Origin: Deferribacter autotrophicus | Lineage (GTDB): Bacteria > Chrysiogenota > Deferribacteres > Deferribacterales > Deferribacteraceae | Length of the DNA stretch: 64,000 nt | NCBI RefSeq assembly: GCF_008362905.1 | Contig: NZ_VFJB01000004.1 | Span: 186,001 to 250,000 of the forward strand | Direction of reading: 5' to 3' | Part shown: positions 1 to 9,830 of the stretch, piece after piece | Position numbering within the stretch: the stretch's first letter is position 1 | How the letters are laid out: the number at the start of each line of letters is the position of its first letter | Notes under the pieces: generated by a model | The model's input: only the letters and a program-made list of their open reading frames with translations | Databases searched by the model: none | Told to the model about the DNA's origin: nothing | Position numbers and translations under genes: made by a program

Positions 1-527
1 CAATCGGTTTGTCAGGAAAAGATGGAAATCTAATAAAGGCAAAAAAACTTTTGATTACCAAACAGGATGATTTTGTAAAAACGTCAGAAATAATTGACAT
101 TGGCCATGTTGGAACTGTTGAAAGTGTCAATATAAACGTATTGAAAAGTATGATGGAAAACTTCATACCCGTAATTGCCCCTATAGGAGTAGATGATAAT
201 TTTGAGACCTACAACATAAATGCTGACCTGGTGGCTGCAAGCGTAGCCAAGTTTTTAAAAGCTGAAAAGCTTATTCTATTAACCGATGTTCCGGGCGTCC
301 TTGATAAAAACAAAAATCTTATAAGCAGTATAAAAACATCACAGATTGAATCACTTAAAAAGGATGAAACACTCACAGGGGGTATGATTCCAAAAATCGA
401 TGCATGTGCAGATGCCGTTTTTGGAGGTGTCAACAAAGCCCACATAATTGATGGCAGAATTAAGCACTCTGTCCTTTTAGAAATTTTTACTGATTCAGGT
501 ATAGGTACACAGGTTGTGGCAGGATGA
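1..527 (+). CDS. argB: Acetylglutamate kinase, C-terminal part (cut by window edge)
   Basis: Phosphorylates N-acetyl-L-glutamate in arginine biosynthesis, in the cytoplasm. The frame is open to the window edge, so the N-terminal part with the nucleotide-binding glycines lies outside. Visible family features are a GLSGKDG segment at the very start, the acetylglutamate-site stretch around YNINADLVA, LLTDVPGVLD, and the C-terminal GGMIPKIDACADAV followed by HIIDGR. The length seen (about 174 residues) fits the second half of a protein of about 290 residues. The stop overlaps the pcm start by 4 bp, so the two are co-transcribed. The call is secure, the fragment status certain. Confidence 0.93.
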   Translation, partial: IGLSGKDGNLIKAKKLLITKQDDFVKTSEIIDIGHVGTVESVNINVLKSMMENFIPVIAPIGVDDNFETYNINADLVAASVAKFLKAEKLILLTDVPGVLDKNKNLISSIKTSQIESLKKDETLTGGMIPKIDACADAVFGGVNKAHIIDGRIKHSVLLEIFTDSGIGTQVVAG

Positions 528-1126
528 AAATACCTGAAGATTATATTCAAAAAATCATATTACCCTCTTGCAATTATGATAAAAGAATAGCCGAAGCTTT
601 TATAAAAATACCAAGACACTACTTTGTGGATGAAGCACTACATAAATTAGCTTACAAAGATGAAGCACTTCCCATCGGTTTTGGACAAACCATTTCAAAG
701 CCTTCCACTGTAGCAAAAATGACCTTTCTTTTAGACCCTAAACCCGCCGATAAAGTTTTGGAAATAGGTACAGGCTCAGGCTTTCAAGCAGCTATCCTTT
801 CAAAATTAGCCAGTGAAGTTTTTACTGTGGAAAGGATTTCTGGATTGTATAAAAGAGCATCCAGTACCATTCGAAAGTTATTTATTAACAACGTCCGCTT
901 TAAAATCGATAACGGAAAAATAGGATGGGAAGAAAATGCTCCTTTTGACAAAATAATTGTTACTGCAGAGGCTGAAAATTTTCCTGATGAGCTTCTATTA
1001 CAGTTAAAAAATAATGGGAAAATGGTCATCCCCATAAAAGGAATTCTAAAAGTATTTACAAAAAAAGATGCTGATCTGATTGAAGAAGCAGTATCTGAAT
1101 GTAAATTCGTCAAATTTGTTACCTAA
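524..1126 (+). CDS. pcm: Protein-L-isoaspartate O-methyltransferase
   Basis: Repairs isoaspartyl damage in aged proteins by SAM-dependent carboxyl methylation. The 200 residues include the Pcm-type RHYFVDEALHKLAYKDEALPIG region (about 31-52), the GQTISKPSTVAKM substrate segment, and SAM motif I VLEIGTGSGFQAA at 78-90. The ATG overlaps the argB stop (ATGA), which fixes the start. It lies two genes upstream of an RpoS-like sigma factor. In many proteobacteria pcm also sits beside rpoS, which supports both assignments. Slightly shorter than typical Pcm at the C-terminus. Confidence 0.92.
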   Translation: MKIPEDYIQKIILPSCNYDKRIAEAFIKIPRHYFVDEALHKLAYKDEALPIGFGQTISKPSTVAKMTFLLDPKPADKVLEIGTGSGFQAAILSKLASEVFTVERISGLYKRASSTIRKLFINNVRFKIDNGKIGWEENAPFDKIIVTAEAENFPDELLLQLKNNGKMVIPIKGILKVFTKKDADLIEEAVSECKFVKFVT

Positions 1127-1188
1127 TCTCTTCAAAAAACCGTTTTATTGTTGACTAAATCTTTAAAAAATAATAAATAATCATTATT

Positions 1189-1629
1189 GTGAAAAGTGTA
1201 TCTGTTATAGGCACTGCTAAATTTGATTCTCATCTCTGTTTTGTTGCCGAAACAGTTGGCTCTATTCTCGCCAAAAAAGGTTTTGCCATTATATCTGGCG
1301 GTCTTGGTGGCATCATGGAATATGCCTTTAAAGGAGCAAAAAAAGAGAATGGGCTCACCATAGGGATAATCCCTTCTTACAATAAAAGTGAAGCTAATAA
1401 ATACTGCGACATAGTAATTCCATCAGGCATGGGGCATGCAAGAAATATTTTGGTTGTTTCATCAGGCGATATTGTTGTTTCCGTTGGTGGTGAATATGGC
1501 ACAACCAGTGAAATTGCAATAGCTTTAAAGCTCAATAAGCATGTAATAAGCTACAAATCCCCCATAAACCATGAAAACAACTTTATGGACGTAGATACCT
1601 TTATAAATAAAATAAAAGGGTTATTATGA
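1189..1629 (+). CDS. LOG-like Rossmann protein (TIGR00725-type)
   Basis: 146-residue single-domain protein of the DprA/LOG superfamily. Visible motifs are SVIGTAKF at the N-terminus, [16 protein letters not shown] (nucleotide-binding loop) and [17 protein letters not shown], the GGxGT-type signature. LOG relatives are cytokinin riboside monophosphate phosphoribohydrolases or nucleotide-binding proteins, but members this short are uncharacterised, so no reaction is assigned. It starts at GTG (1189); its last codons overlap the start of the sigma factor by 4 bp, suggesting one transcript. Confidence 0.8.
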   Translation: MKSVSVIGTAKFDSHLCFVAETVGSILAKKGFAIISGGLGGIMEYAFKGAKKENGLTIGIIPSYNKSEANKYCDIVIPSGMGHARNILVVSSGDIVVSVGGEYGTTSEIAIALKLNKHVISYKSPINHENNFMDVDTFINKIKGLL

Positions 1630-2531
1630 GCTTAGAGTTTGATAACGAATTTGATAACTTGGATAATTTAGAAAATATTGAAAAAGAATTAAGCTCGGAT
1701 GAGCTTGAAAGTATCTCTTTATATCTTAAAGAGATAGTACAGTTTCCTGCTCTCACAAAAGATGACGAAATAGAAATCGCAAAAAAAATAGAAGCAGGTG
1801 ATAAAACAGCAAAAGATTTTATGATAAAATGTAACCTAAAACTTGTAGTCTCTATTGCAAAAAAATACAATAATCGTGGTTTACCTTTAATAGACTTGAT
1901 AGAAGAAGGTAATATAGGTCTAATCAAAGCTGTAGAGAAATTTGACTATAGAAAAGGTTTTAAATTTAGCACTTATGCCACATGGTGGATAAGACAGGCT
2001 ATTGAAAGAGCTATTGTAAATCAGTCAAAAATGGTGAGAATCCCTGTTCATATGAACGAAAATATTAACAAAGTTAAAAAAGCTACGGAAAAACTTAGGA
2101 AAAAATTGAAAAGAGAACCCACCCTTCTTGAACTCTCCACTGAATGTAAAATGTCCCTTCTTGCGATTCAAAAAACCCTTGATGCTATGTTTCAGGATAC
2201 CTCCATTGATAACACTTTAAGTGAAGATGATACAAGCACACTTCATGATATTATTCCTATGGATGAAGAAAAAAGTGATCCTTTTAAAAAGGTTTTAATT
2301 GAAAAAAACAGAGAGCTAATTTTAAACTGGATAGAGTGTCTCACCCCCATAGAAAAAGAATTGATTACCAGAAGATTCGGCCTTCATGGAGGTGATGCAG
2401 AAACTCTAGAGACAATTGGAAAAAGGCTTGGAATTACAAGAGAAAGAGTGAGACAAATTGAAAAAAGAATACTCTCAAAACTGAGAAACCATCTAAAAAC
2501 TAAAAACATAAATCTGGAGGAGCTTTTATGA
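1626..2531 (+). CDS. rpoS: Sigma-70 family factor, RpoS-like
   Basis: Primary-like sigma factor of 301 residues without the long region 1.1/NCR of RpoD. Region 1.2 (about 28-60), region 2 with NLRLVV-type core and [11 protein letters not shown] (115-124), region 3, and region 4.2 [23 protein letters not shown] near the C-terminus are all present. The segment [17 protein letters not shown] (126-142) resembles RpoS (IERAIMNQ) rather than RpoD (ITRSIADQ). Together with pcm two genes upstream, this supports a general-stress/stationary-phase sigma. Another group 2 sigma is the alternative. The ATG overlaps the upstream stop; its own stop overlaps the next gene (ATGA). Confidence 0.82.
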   Translation: MSLEFDNEFDNLDNLENIEKELSSDELESISLYLKEIVQFPALTKDDEIEIAKKIEAGDKTAKDFMIKCNLKLVVSIAKKYNNRGLPLIDLIEEGNIGLIKAVEKFDYRKGFKFSTYATWWIRQAIERAIVNQSKMVRIPVHMNENINKVKKATEKLRKKLKREPTLLELSTECKMSLLAIQKTLDAMFQDTSIDNTLSEDDTSTLHDIIPMDEEKSDPFKKVLIEKNRELILNWIECLTPIEKELITRRFGLHGGDAETLETIGKRLGITRERVRQIEKRILSKLRNHLKTKNINLEELL

Positions 2532-3712
2532 TCAAAACCCCCAAGGACGAACTAAACAGAAGATTAAATCTTTTTATCTCCACAATGTCAAAAATTGATC
2601 CAGAATGGGAATTAGCTGTTCTTTTTGATAAAATAAATATCTTTTATTTCACTGGTACCATGCAAAATGGAGTCCTTTTTATCTTTAAAAATAATGGTGC
2701 TCATTTTTTCGTAAGAAGAAATTTCGATAGAGCAAAAGAGGAATCTGAATTTGAAAACCTATATCCCGTAAAGAGTTTCAAAGACATCTTTTCATATTTT
2801 AAATCATTTCCAGAATCAGTATACATTGCAAAAGAAACTTTGCCTATAATTGTTTTTGAAAGATTCAACAAATATTTCAATTTCAAAAATATCAAATCAT
2901 GTGACCTTGCTATCAACTACACAAGGGCTGTGAAAAGCGATTATGAGCTTAATTTTATAAAAAAAGCTGGAGAAATTCACAGAATAACAAAGGAAGAAAT
3001 TGTCCCAAAAATTCTAGCGGTTGGTATGAGTGAATTTGAATTTGCAAGAGAACTGCTCAATCAAATGCTTCGTCTTGGGCATCATGGTGTCACTCGCATT
3101 AGAAGTTACAATGGTGAACTTTACCTTGGAAATATTTGTTTTGGTGAAAACTCCAACTATTACAACTCATTTGATGGCCCTGGCGGTATTAAAGGGGTTT
3201 GCCCTGCTGTTCCCCTCTTTGGCAATCCCGACACGATACTTGAAAAGAATATGCTCATCCATGTTGATACCGCATGTGGATATATGGGTTACTATACCGA
3301 TAAAACTCAAATTTATGCTACGGGTAACCTGCCTCAACATGTTTATGATGAACATAAAAAATGTGTTGAAATTCAAAACAGGGTAGCTGAGCTTTTAAAA
3401 CCGGGTAATACCCCCTCAGAAATTTATGAAAAAGTTATGTCAGAGATTGAAGAAGAATTTTTACCTGGATTTATGGGATACAAATCAAATCAGGTGAAAT
3501 TTCTGGGGCATGGTATTGGCCTTCATGTGGATGAATACCCTGCCATCGCAAAGGGTTTTGACATCCCTCTTGTAGAAAATATGGTTATTGCAGTGGAGCC
3601 GAAAAAAAGTATCGTAGGTATAGGTATGGTAGGAATTGAAAATACATTTCTGGTAACTGAAAAAGGAGGGATATGCCTCACTGGTGATAATCACGAAATA
3701 ATTAACGTCTAA
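2528..3712 (+). CDS. M24 family metallopeptidase (Xaa-Pro aminopeptidase-like)
   Basis: 394 residues with the two-domain creatinase/prolidase-like layout: an N-terminal non-catalytic domain (1 to about 130) and a C-terminal pita-bread domain. All five expected metal ligands can be placed: Asp in [14 protein letters not shown] and the second Asp there, His in [12 protein letters not shown], Glu in VIAVEPKK, and Glu in GIENTFLV. It probably removes N-terminal residues ahead of proline, in the cytoplasm (no signal peptide). Start overlaps the sigma factor stop (ATGA). Exact substrate cannot be told from sequence. Confidence 0.85.
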   Translation: MIKTPKDELNRRLNLFISTMSKIDPEWELAVLFDKINIFYFTGTMQNGVLFIFKNNGAHFFVRRNFDRAKEESEFENLYPVKSFKDIFSYFKSFPESVYIAKETLPIIVFERFNKYFNFKNIKSCDLAINYTRAVKSDYELNFIKKAGEIHRITKEEIVPKILAVGMSEFEFARELLNQMLRLGHHGVTRIRSYNGELYLGNICFGENSNYYNSFDGPGGIKGVCPAVPLFGNPDTILEKNMLIHVDTACGYMGYYTDKTQIYATGNLPQHVYDEHKKCVEIQNRVAELLKPGNTPSEIYEKVMSEIEEEFLPGFMGYKSNQVKFLGHGIGLHVDEYPAIAKGFDIPLVENMVIAVEPKKSIVGIGMVGIENTFLVTEKGGICLTGDNHEIINV

Positions 3713-3721
3713 ACGAATAGT

Positions 3722-5266
3722 ATGTCACTCGATTTTAACGAAGACTTCAAAAAAGCCTACGAGCTGGCCACAAACTCTGCAAAATCCTTGTTTATTACAG
3801 GAAAAGCTGGTACCGGTAAATCCACCTTTTTAAGGTATTTAATTGATACCTACAAAAACAATTTTGTTGTTCTTGCACCCACAGGAGTAGCTGCACTTAA
3901 TGTCAAAGGGCAAACAATCCACTCATTCTTCAATTTCCAGCCAAACATCTCACCCCACAACGTGAATAATGTATGGGTGGAAAATCCTGAAATTTATCGA
4001 AGTATTGAGACAATAATCGTGGATGAAATCTCCATGGTAAGAGCAGACTTACTCGATTGCATGGATATCTTTTTAAGACGCTTTAAAGATAAAGATAGAC
4101 CCTTTGGTGGAACAAAAATGATTTTCATTGGCGACCTTTATCAACTTCCACCGGTACTCACTTCCAGCAGCAAGGAAGCCTTTTTAAAAGAATACGAAAG
4201 CCCTTATTTTTTCGATGCAAAGGTTTTTAAAAAACTTGACCTTGAATTTATAGAATTTACAAAAATATACAGGCAAAAAGATGATTATTTTGTGGAAATT
4301 TTAAATAAAGTAAGAAACAACACCATTACTGAAGATGACCTTGCAATTCTGAACAAAAGGGTTAATCCCTATTTCAAGGATGATGATGGATACATCTATC
4401 TTACTTCTACAAACGATCTTGCCGAGAAAATAAATAATGAAAAGCTAAAAAAACTTAAAGGAAAAAACTACCAATTTGAAGGTATTATAAATGGAAGTTT
4501 TACAGAAGAAAATTTACCTACAGCAAAACTTTTGACACTTAAAAAAGGCGCTCAGGTAATGCTGTTAAACAATGATTCTGATGGAAGATGGGTAAATGGT
4601 TCAATTGGCTATATTGTGAACGTATTTGAAGATGATGAATTGATAGAAGTAGAGTTATTAAACGGAAACCGAGTAATGGTAGAACCATTCAGATGGAATA
4701 TGTATCAATATTACTATGATAAAGATGAAAACAAAATTAAAACTCAAATAACTGGCTCATTCATTCAATTTCCCATAAAGCTTGCTTATGCCATCACAAT
4801 CCACAAAAGTCAGGGTAAAACCTTTGACAAAGTCATTATAGACCTTAGCCGCGGCATTTTTTCCCCCGGCCAGCTTTACGTTGCACTGAGCAGATGCACA
4901 AGCTTGGAAGGGATTGTACTTAAAAAGCCAATCAAAAAAGGGCATGTAATGCTCGATAAAAAAGTCATAAACTTTATGACATCTTTCCAGTATCAACTAT
5001 CCGAAAAAAAATACCCTCTAGAAGAAAAACGTAAATTTTTAGAAAAAATGATTACAAAAAAACAACCCATAGAAATTGTTTATCTGAAAACGAAAGATGA
5101 AAAAAGTAAAAGAGTCGTCACACCACTTTCTGTGGGAGAAATGAAATATTCAAGTAAAAAATTTCTCGGTTTACGAGCTTTTTGCCATTTAAGAAAAGAT
5201 GAAAGAGTTTTTCGAGTAGATAGAATTCTAGAAATAAAAGAAGAAACATACAAAAATTTTGATTGA
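3722..5266 (+). CDS. Pif1/RecD-like helicase with C-terminal WYL-like domain
   Basis: 514-residue superfamily 1B DNA helicase. Walker A GKAGTGKST at 27-35, Walker B IIVDEISMVRAD near 98-109, GDLYQLPPV motif III, a UvrD_C_2-type end with AYAITIHKSQGKTFDKV, and VALSRC. The last 65 residues (about 447-512) read like a WYL fold: IVYLKTKDEKSKRVVTPLS then FLGLRAFCHLRKDERVFRVDRI. Pif1 proteins with a WYL tail are known in Thermotoga and others; WYL domains bind nucleic acid or act as ligand sensors. Starts 10 bp after the peptidase stop. Confidence 0.88.
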   Translation: MSLDFNEDFKKAYELATNSAKSLFITGKAGTGKSTFLRYLIDTYKNNFVVLAPTGVAALNVKGQTIHSFFNFQPNISPHNVNNVWVENPEIYRSIETIIVDEISMVRADLLDCMDIFLRRFKDKDRPFGGTKMIFIGDLYQLPPVLTSSSKEAFLKEYESPYFFDAKVFKKLDLEFIEFTKIYRQKDDYFVEILNKVRNNTITEDDLAILNKRVNPYFKDDDGYIYLTSTNDLAEKINNEKLKKLKGKNYQFEGIINGSFTEENLPTAKLLTLKKGAQVMLLNNDSDGRWVNGSIGYIVNVFEDDELIEVELLNGNRVMVEPFRWNMYQYYYDKDENKIKTQITGSFIQFPIKLAYAITIHKSQGKTFDKVIIDLSRGIFSPGQLYVALSRCTSLEGIVLKKPIKKGHVMLDKKVINFMTSFQYQLSEKKYPLEEKRKFLEKMITKKQPIEIVYLKTKDEKSKRVVTPLSVGEMKYSSKKFLGLRAFCHLRKDERVFRVDRILEIKEETYKNFD

Positions 5267-5289
5267 CAAATAAAGCACACTACTATAAA
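5263..5289 (+). promoter_or_regulatory. Possible sigma-70 promoter for ffh-rpsP operon
   Basis: TTGACA at 5263-5268 and TATAAA at 5284-5289, separated by 15 bp, which is short. It overlaps the stop of the upstream helicase gene and lies 46 bp before the ffh start. No other promoter-like pair was seen in the gap. Sequence match only. Confidence 0.4.
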
Positions 5290-5334
5290 TAAAGCAGTTC
5301 AAAAATTTAATAAGTGGCAGGTGATGGGAGTTTT

Positions 5335-6678
5335 ATGTTTGCTACACTAAATGAGAAGTTGAATGCTGTCTTCAGAAAGATTAAAGGACAAGCAAGACTT
5401 ACAGAAGATAACATTAGAGATGCTGTCAAGCAGGTCAGATTAGCCCTCCTTGAAGCAGACGTTAATTATAAAGTTGTAAAAAAATTTGTTTCAGCCGTAC
5501 AGGAAAAAGCCCTTGGCGAAGAAGTATTAAAAAGCCTTACCCCCGATCAAATTTTCATAAAAATAGTTCATGACGAAATTGTTGAAATTCTTGGCGGTGA
5601 TGAATCAGAAGCCAAGATAAAACTAAACCCCATACCTCCCACAAAAATCATGCTGGTGGGTTTACAAGGTTCTGGTAAAACCACCACAGCAGGTAAACTT
5701 GCCCGTTTTTTCCAAAAAAATAAAAAAGATGTCCTGCTTGTTGCAGATGATATATACCGTCCAGCCGCTATTGATCAGTTGGAAGTTCTTGGAAAACAGC
5801 TCAAAGTTGATGTCTTTGCTGATAGAGAAAAGAATGATGCTGTTACCATTGCCAATGATGCTGTAAAATATGCCAAATCTGCTGCTAAAGATGTAGTTAT
5901 TATCGATACTGCGGGTCGCTTACACATAGACGAAAATTTGATGAATGAACTTATAAATATAAAAAATAGTATTCAGCCTGATGAAATCCTTTTTGTGGCT
6001 GATGCAATGACAGGACAGGATGCTGTCAATGTTGCCAAAACTTTCAACGAGATGCTTGGCATCACTGGTGTCATTCTCACAAAACTTGATGGCGATGCCA
6101 GAGGTGGTGCTGCTCTTTCCATCAGAGAAGTCACCGGTAAACCAATAAAATTCGTCGGTACTGGAGAAAAACTCGACGCATTTGAACAGTTTTACCCAGA
6201 CAGGATGGCTTCAAGAATCCTCGGTATGGGAGACATAGTTACCCTAGTGGAAATGGCCCAGGATGCCATTGAAGAGGGAGAAGCTGAGAGACTTGCCGAT
6301 AAGATCCAGAAGAAAGGGCTTGATTTTAACGATATGCTTCAACAGATGAAAATGATAAAAAGAATGGGATCCTTCGAAAGTATATTAAAACTATTACCTG
6401 GTTTTTCAGGTATGGGGCAAATCAACGTTGATGACTCTCAATTAAAAAGAATTGAAGCCATTATCAATTCCATGACCCCTCAAGAAAGAACAAATTATAA
6501 AATACTTAATGCGAGCAGAAAAAGAAGGATTGCAAGGGGTAGTGGTACATCTGTTGCTGAAGTAAATAGACTGGTTCAACAATTACAGCAAATGAATAAA
6601 ATGATGAAAAGATTCAAAAAACAATTTGCTGGTAAAAATAAACTTGACAAAAACATGCTAAAAAATCTTTTTAGATAA
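5335..6678 (+). CDS. ffh: Signal recognition particle protein Ffh
   Basis: GTPase of the signal recognition particle that binds 4.5S RNA and signal peptides and targets nascent membrane proteins to FtsY. NG domain: G1 [24 protein letters not shown] (G3), [10 protein letters not shown] (G4) and [12 protein letters not shown]; the methionine-rich M domain is at the C-terminus ([38 protein letters not shown]). I chose ATG 5335 (MFATLNEKL, 447 aa) because GGGAG lies 4 bp upstream and the homologous N-terminus begins there. The in-frame GTG at 5314 has no good ribosome site. First gene of the ribosomal-protein run. Confidence 0.96.
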   Translation: MFATLNEKLNAVFRKIKGQARLTEDNIRDAVKQVRLALLEADVNYKVVKKFVSAVQEKALGEEVLKSLTPDQIFIKIVHDEIVEILGGDESEAKIKLNPIPPTKIMLVGLQGSGKTTTAGKLARFFQKNKKDVLLVADDIYRPAAIDQLEVLGKQLKVDVFADREKNDAVTIANDAVKYAKSAAKDVVIIDTAGRLHIDENLMNELINIKNSIQPDEILFVADAMTGQDAVNVAKTFNEMLGITGVILTKLDGDARGGAALSIREVTGKPIKFVGTGEKLDAFEQFYPDRMASRILGMGDIVTLVEMAQDAIEEGEAERLADKIQKKGLDFNDMLQQMKMIKRMGSFESILKLLPGFSGMGQINVDDSQLKRIEAIINSMTPQERTNYKILNASRKRRIARGSGTSVAEVNRLVQQLQQMNKMMKRFKKQFAGKNKLDKNMLKNLFR

Positions 6679-6692
6679 AAGGAGGTGCTTTA

Positions 6693-6971
6693 GTGGCAAC
6701 AAAGATTAGATTAATGAGAATGGGAAGAAAAAAGAGGCCATTTTACAGAGTAGTAGTGGCTGATAGCAGGGCAAAAAGGGATGGTGCATATATTGAGTCT
6801 CTCGGCTATTACAATCCACTCACAAACCCTGCTGAAATTAAAATTGATGCTGAAAAAGCGTTAGAGTGGTTAAAAAAAGGAGCAATACCAACTGATACGG
6901 CAAGAAGCCTATTGTCAAAAGCGGGAGTTATGGCTAAGTTCCATGAATACAAATTCCCAAAGAAAAGCTAA
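6693..6971 (+). CDS. rpsP: 30S ribosomal protein S16
   Basis: 92 residues, full length. Typical N-terminus [26 protein letters not shown] and the internal ESLGYYNP motif. Starts with GTG 6693, preceded by GGAGGTG. Lies between ffh and khpA in the conserved order ffh-rpsP-khpA-rimM-trmD-rplS. Confidence 0.98.
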   Translation: MATKIRLMRMGRKKRPFYRVVVADSRAKRDGAYIESLGYYNPLTNPAEIKIDAEKALEWLKKGAIPTDTARSLLSKAGVMAKFHEYKFPKKS

Positions 6972-6986
6972 TAGTGGAGGTGTAAT

Positions 6987-7217
6987 GTGAAAGAGTTAGT
7001 AGAATTTATTGTTAAGTCATTCGTTGATAATCCTGACAAGGTAGTTGTTGAAGAAGTGGAAGGTGAAAAGACTACTGTTATCGAATTGAAAGTTGACCCT
7101 GCTGATCTTGGTAAAGTAATCGGAAGACAGGGTAGAACTGCAAGAGCAATCAGAACAATTCTTGGTGCAGCTGGTATCAAGAGAGGCAAAAGAGTAGTTT
7201 TAGAAATCCTTGAATAA
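6987..7217 (+). CDS. khpA: KH-domain RNA-binding protein KhpA
   Basis: 76-residue single KH domain protein with GxxG-type loop in [20 protein letters not shown]. In Gram-positive bacteria KhpA partners with KhpB/EloR and binds many RNAs; here the role is inferred from family and from its usual place after rpsP. GTG start at 6987 with GGAGG upstream. A strong terminator hairpin begins 6 bp after its stop. Confidence 0.93.
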   Translation: MKELVEFIVKSFVDNPDKVVVEEVEGEKTTVIELKVDPADLGKVIGRQGRTARAIRTILGAAGIKRGKRVVLEILE

Positions 7218-7222
7218 AAACA

Positions 7223-7252
7223 AAAGCCCTCGCAAAGAGGGCTTTATTTTTT
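7223..7252 (+). terminator. Intrinsic terminator between khpA and rimM
   Basis: 9-bp perfect stem AAAGCCCTC (7223-7231) / GAGGGCTTT (7237-7245), GCAAA loop, then A and six T. It ends 4 bp before the rimM ATG, inside what is usually one operon. The GAGGG in the right arm is also the only purine-rich stretch ahead of rimM. Confidence 0.85.
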
Positions 7253-7256
7253 CACT

Positions 7257-7769
7257 ATGAAATATATAAAAATTGGCGTTATAAAAAATTCACACGGTTT
7301 AGATGGCGAAGTAAAAGTATTGCCCATAACGGAGCATCCAGAATTATTTGAGACACTGGATGTATTACTGTTATCAAAAAAAGGTGAAATTGTTAAGTCA
7401 CTTAGAGTGGAAGATATAAGAACACACAATGAATACTATTTAATAAAGTTGGAAAATATTAATGATAAAGAAACGGCAAAGACTTTAAGCGGCCTCGAAA
7501 TAATGTATCCCATCCATCTTTTACCTGAATTAGATGAAAATGAATACTACTGGTTTGAAATTGAAGGGTGGGAAGTTTATGACACAGAGGATAATTTTAT
7601 AGGAACACTTGTGGATTATGAAGAAACAGGTACCGCTGAAGCATTCATAATAAAAGGGGAAAGTACCTACTATATGATATCAAACAATAAAGAACATGTT
7701 TTAAAAATGGATAAAAATAAAAAAAGAATAATTATTAACAGGGATGGGCTTGTAAGTGAAGATATTTAA
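7257..7769 (+). CDS. rimM: 16S rRNA processing protein RimM
   Basis: 170 residues, usual length. N-terminal RimM beta-barrel domain (KIGVIKNSHGLDGEVKVLP) and C-terminal PRC-barrel domain (YYWFEIEGWEVYDTEDNFIG). Assists maturation of the 30S head near S19 and S13. No separate Shine-Dalgarno is seen: the 15 bp before the ATG are the right arm and T-tract of a terminator hairpin. Overlaps trmD by 14 bp. Confidence 0.93.
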   Translation: MKYIKIGVIKNSHGLDGEVKVLPITEHPELFETLDVLLLSKKGEIVKSLRVEDIRTHNEYYLIKLENINDKETAKTLSGLEIMYPIHLLPELDENEYYWFEIEGWEVYDTEDNFIGTLVDYEETGTAEAFIIKGESTYYMISNNKEHVLKMDKNKKRIIINRDGLVSEDI

Positions 7770-9021
7770 CATCCTTACCATATTTCCCAGTATGTTTAAA
7801 TCACCCTTTGAGCTCGGTGTTTTATCAAAGGGGATTGAAAACTCTCTTTTTAAAGTAAACCCTATAAACCTGCGTGATTTTGCTGAAGATAAACACCAAA
7901 TGACTGACGATTATCAGTATGGTGGTGGCGCTGGCCTTGTAATGAAACCTGAGCCCATTGTAAAAGCTGCAAGATATCTAAAAGAAAAAGAAAATTCTCA
8001 CATTGTACTGCTCGACCCAAGAGGTAAAACCTTCAACCAGAAAAAAGCTGAAGAACTGCTGAAACATGACAGCATCACCTTTATCTGTGGAAGGTATGAA
8101 GGTGTAGATGAGCGAGTTAGAGAGCTTGTAGTGGATGAAGAGATTTCTATCGGGGATTTTATTCTTACAGGTGGTGAGTTTGCTGCAATGGTAATCATTG
8201 ATGCTGTTGCAAGGTTAATTCCAGGTGTATTGGGTGATGAGAGCTCACCTGTAGAAGAATCTTTTACCTCAGGACTTTTAGAATATCCACACTACACTAG
8301 ACCTTATGAATTTGAAGGGAAAAAGGTACCTGAAGTACTCGTCTCAGGACATCATCAAAAAATTAATGAGTGGAGACTAGAAAAATCTATAAAAATCACT
8401 TTACAAAACAGAGTTGATTTGTTAAAAAAGTCTGCTCTGGATAGTAATGTTTTGTCCAGAATTAAAAGTTTGCGTCGTCTGTACGTGGGTTTGCTACATT
8501 ACCCCATGTACGACAAGGAAAGAAATATTGTAGCCACTGCCATAACAAATATGGATTTACACGATATTTCAAGGAGTTGTCGTACTTTTGGGGTAAAAAA
8601 ATATTATGTTGTAAACCCTCTTGAAGCTCAACGGGAAATTGCTAAGAGGGTTTTGAAACACTGGAAAAAAGGTTTTGGCGCAACTTATAATGTGAACAGA
8701 AAAGAGGCTTTTGAAGTTACTGATGTAAAGGAAAGCCTCATTGAAGTGATAGATGAGATAGAAAAAAGAGAAGGTGAAAAACCGGTGCTGGTTGCAACCA
8801 CTGCAAGAAAAGTGGAAAATGCAATCAGTTTTGATAATTTAAAAAGTCTTACTTTTCAAAAACCTGTCCTGTTGCTATTTGGCACAGGTTGGGGTTTTGC
8901 AGATGACATGTTTGACATATGTGATTATGTGTTGGAGAGAATTGAAGGGTTTGATGATTTTAACCATTTATCTGTAAGAAGCGCAGTAGCGATAATATTG
9001 AATAGATTAAATATAAATTAG
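7756..9021 (+). CDS. trmD: TrmD fused to a COG4752-like SPOUT RNA methyltransferase
   Basis: 421 residues, against about 240-250 for ordinary TrmD. Residues 1 to about 238 are tRNA (guanine-37-N1)-methyltransferase: [48 protein letters not shown], and [10 protein letters not shown]. From about 242 ([20 protein letters not shown]) a second domain follows with [29 protein letters not shown] and a C-terminal [15 protein letters not shown]. This matches the SAM-dependent RNA methyltransferase family COG4752/PF09936, often a separate gene after trmD. The frame is unbroken. GTG start at 7756 overlaps rimM. Confidence 0.9.
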   Translation: MKIFNILTIFPSMFKSPFELGVLSKGIENSLFKVNPINLRDFAEDKHQMTDDYQYGGGAGLVMKPEPIVKAARYLKEKENSHIVLLDPRGKTFNQKKAEELLKHDSITFICGRYEGVDERVRELVVDEEISIGDFILTGGEFAAMVIIDAVARLIPGVLGDESSPVEESFTSGLLEYPHYTRPYEFEGKKVPEVLVSGHHQKINEWRLEKSIKITLQNRVDLLKKSALDSNVLSRIKSLRRLYVGLLHYPMYDKERNIVATAITNMDLHDISRSCRTFGVKKYYVVNPLEAQREIAKRVLKHWKKGFGATYNVNRKEAFEVTDVKESLIEVIDEIEKREGEKPVLVATTARKVENAISFDNLKSLTFQKPVLLLFGTGWGFADDMFDICDYVLERIEGFDDFNHLSVRSAVAIILNRLNIN

Positions 9022-9032
9022 GAGGATACATT

Positions 9033-9380
9033 ATGAAAAATAAGCTTATAGAAGCTGTTGAGCAAGAATATACTGAAAGGCAGCTTCCAGAGTTTAGGCC
9101 TGGTGATACTGTAAGGGTATATTTCAGAATCGTAGAAGGGAACAGAGAAAGGGTTCAACCTTTTGAAGGCGTTGTAATTCGCATTCACAGAAATGGTGTA
9201 TCAAGCACTTTTACTGTAAGAAAAGTTACAGGTAATGTTGGTGTTGAAAGAACTTTCCCTTACTATTCTCCGAGAATTGAAAAGTTGGAAGTAATTAGAA
9301 AAGGTAGAGTAAGAAGGGCTAAACTTTACTACTTAAGAGCCCTTAGAGGTAAAGCTGCAAGAATTAAAGAGAGAAGATAA
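9033..9380 (+). CDS. rplS: 50S ribosomal protein L19
   Basis: 115 residues, full length. Contains [39 protein letters not shown] and the C-terminal [26 protein letters not shown] lies 7 bp before the ATG. Follows the TrmD fusion directly. Confidence 0.98.
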   Translation: MKNKLIEAVEQEYTERQLPEFRPGDTVRVYFRIVEGNRERVQPFEGVVIRIHRNGVSSTFTVRKVTGNVGVERTFPYYSPRIEKLEVIRKGRVRRAKLYYLRALRGKAARIKERR

Positions 9381-9394
9381 TAGAGGGGTTGAAG

Positions 9395-9820
9395 ATGAAG
9401 ACAACTTGGGCAAAACCAGATGTAGAAAAAAAATGGTATCTTGTGGATGCTGAAGGACAAACCCTTGGAAGATTGGCATCCAAGATAGCAAAAATTTTAA
9501 TGGGGAAAAACAAACCTATCTATACACCTTTTATCGATACTGGAGATTTTGTTGTAGTTATCAATGCTGACAAAATTCATGTAACAGGAAAAAAACTCAC
9601 TGATAAAATCTATTACAGACACTCAAGATATCTTGGTGGTTTAAAACAAAGAACATTACAAGAAATGCTTGATAAAAAACCTGAAGAAGTTTTAAGACTT
9701 GCTGTTAAAAGGATGCTCCCTAAAAATAGACTTGGCAGAAAAATGCTCAAAAAACTCAAAATTTATGCTTCAAGCGAGCATCCACACGCAGCTCAAAAAC
9801 CAGAAAAGATAGAGCTTTAG
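9395..9820 (+). CDS. rplM: 50S ribosomal protein L13
   Basis: 141 residues from ATG 9395 (MKTTWAKP). An in-frame TTG six bases upstream is possible, but the GAGGGG ribosome site at 9383-9388 suits the ATG better. Motifs: [52 protein letters not shown] and [19 protein letters not shown]. Paired with rpsI as usual. Confidence 0.97.
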   Translation: MKTTWAKPDVEKKWYLVDAEGQTLGRLASKIAKILMGKNKPIYTPFIDTGDFVVVINADKIHVTGKKLTDKIYYRHSRYLGGLKQRTLQEMLDKKPEEVLRLAVKRMLPKNRLGRKMLKKLKIYASSEHPHAAQKPEKIEL

Positions 9821-9830
9821 GAGGCAATAA

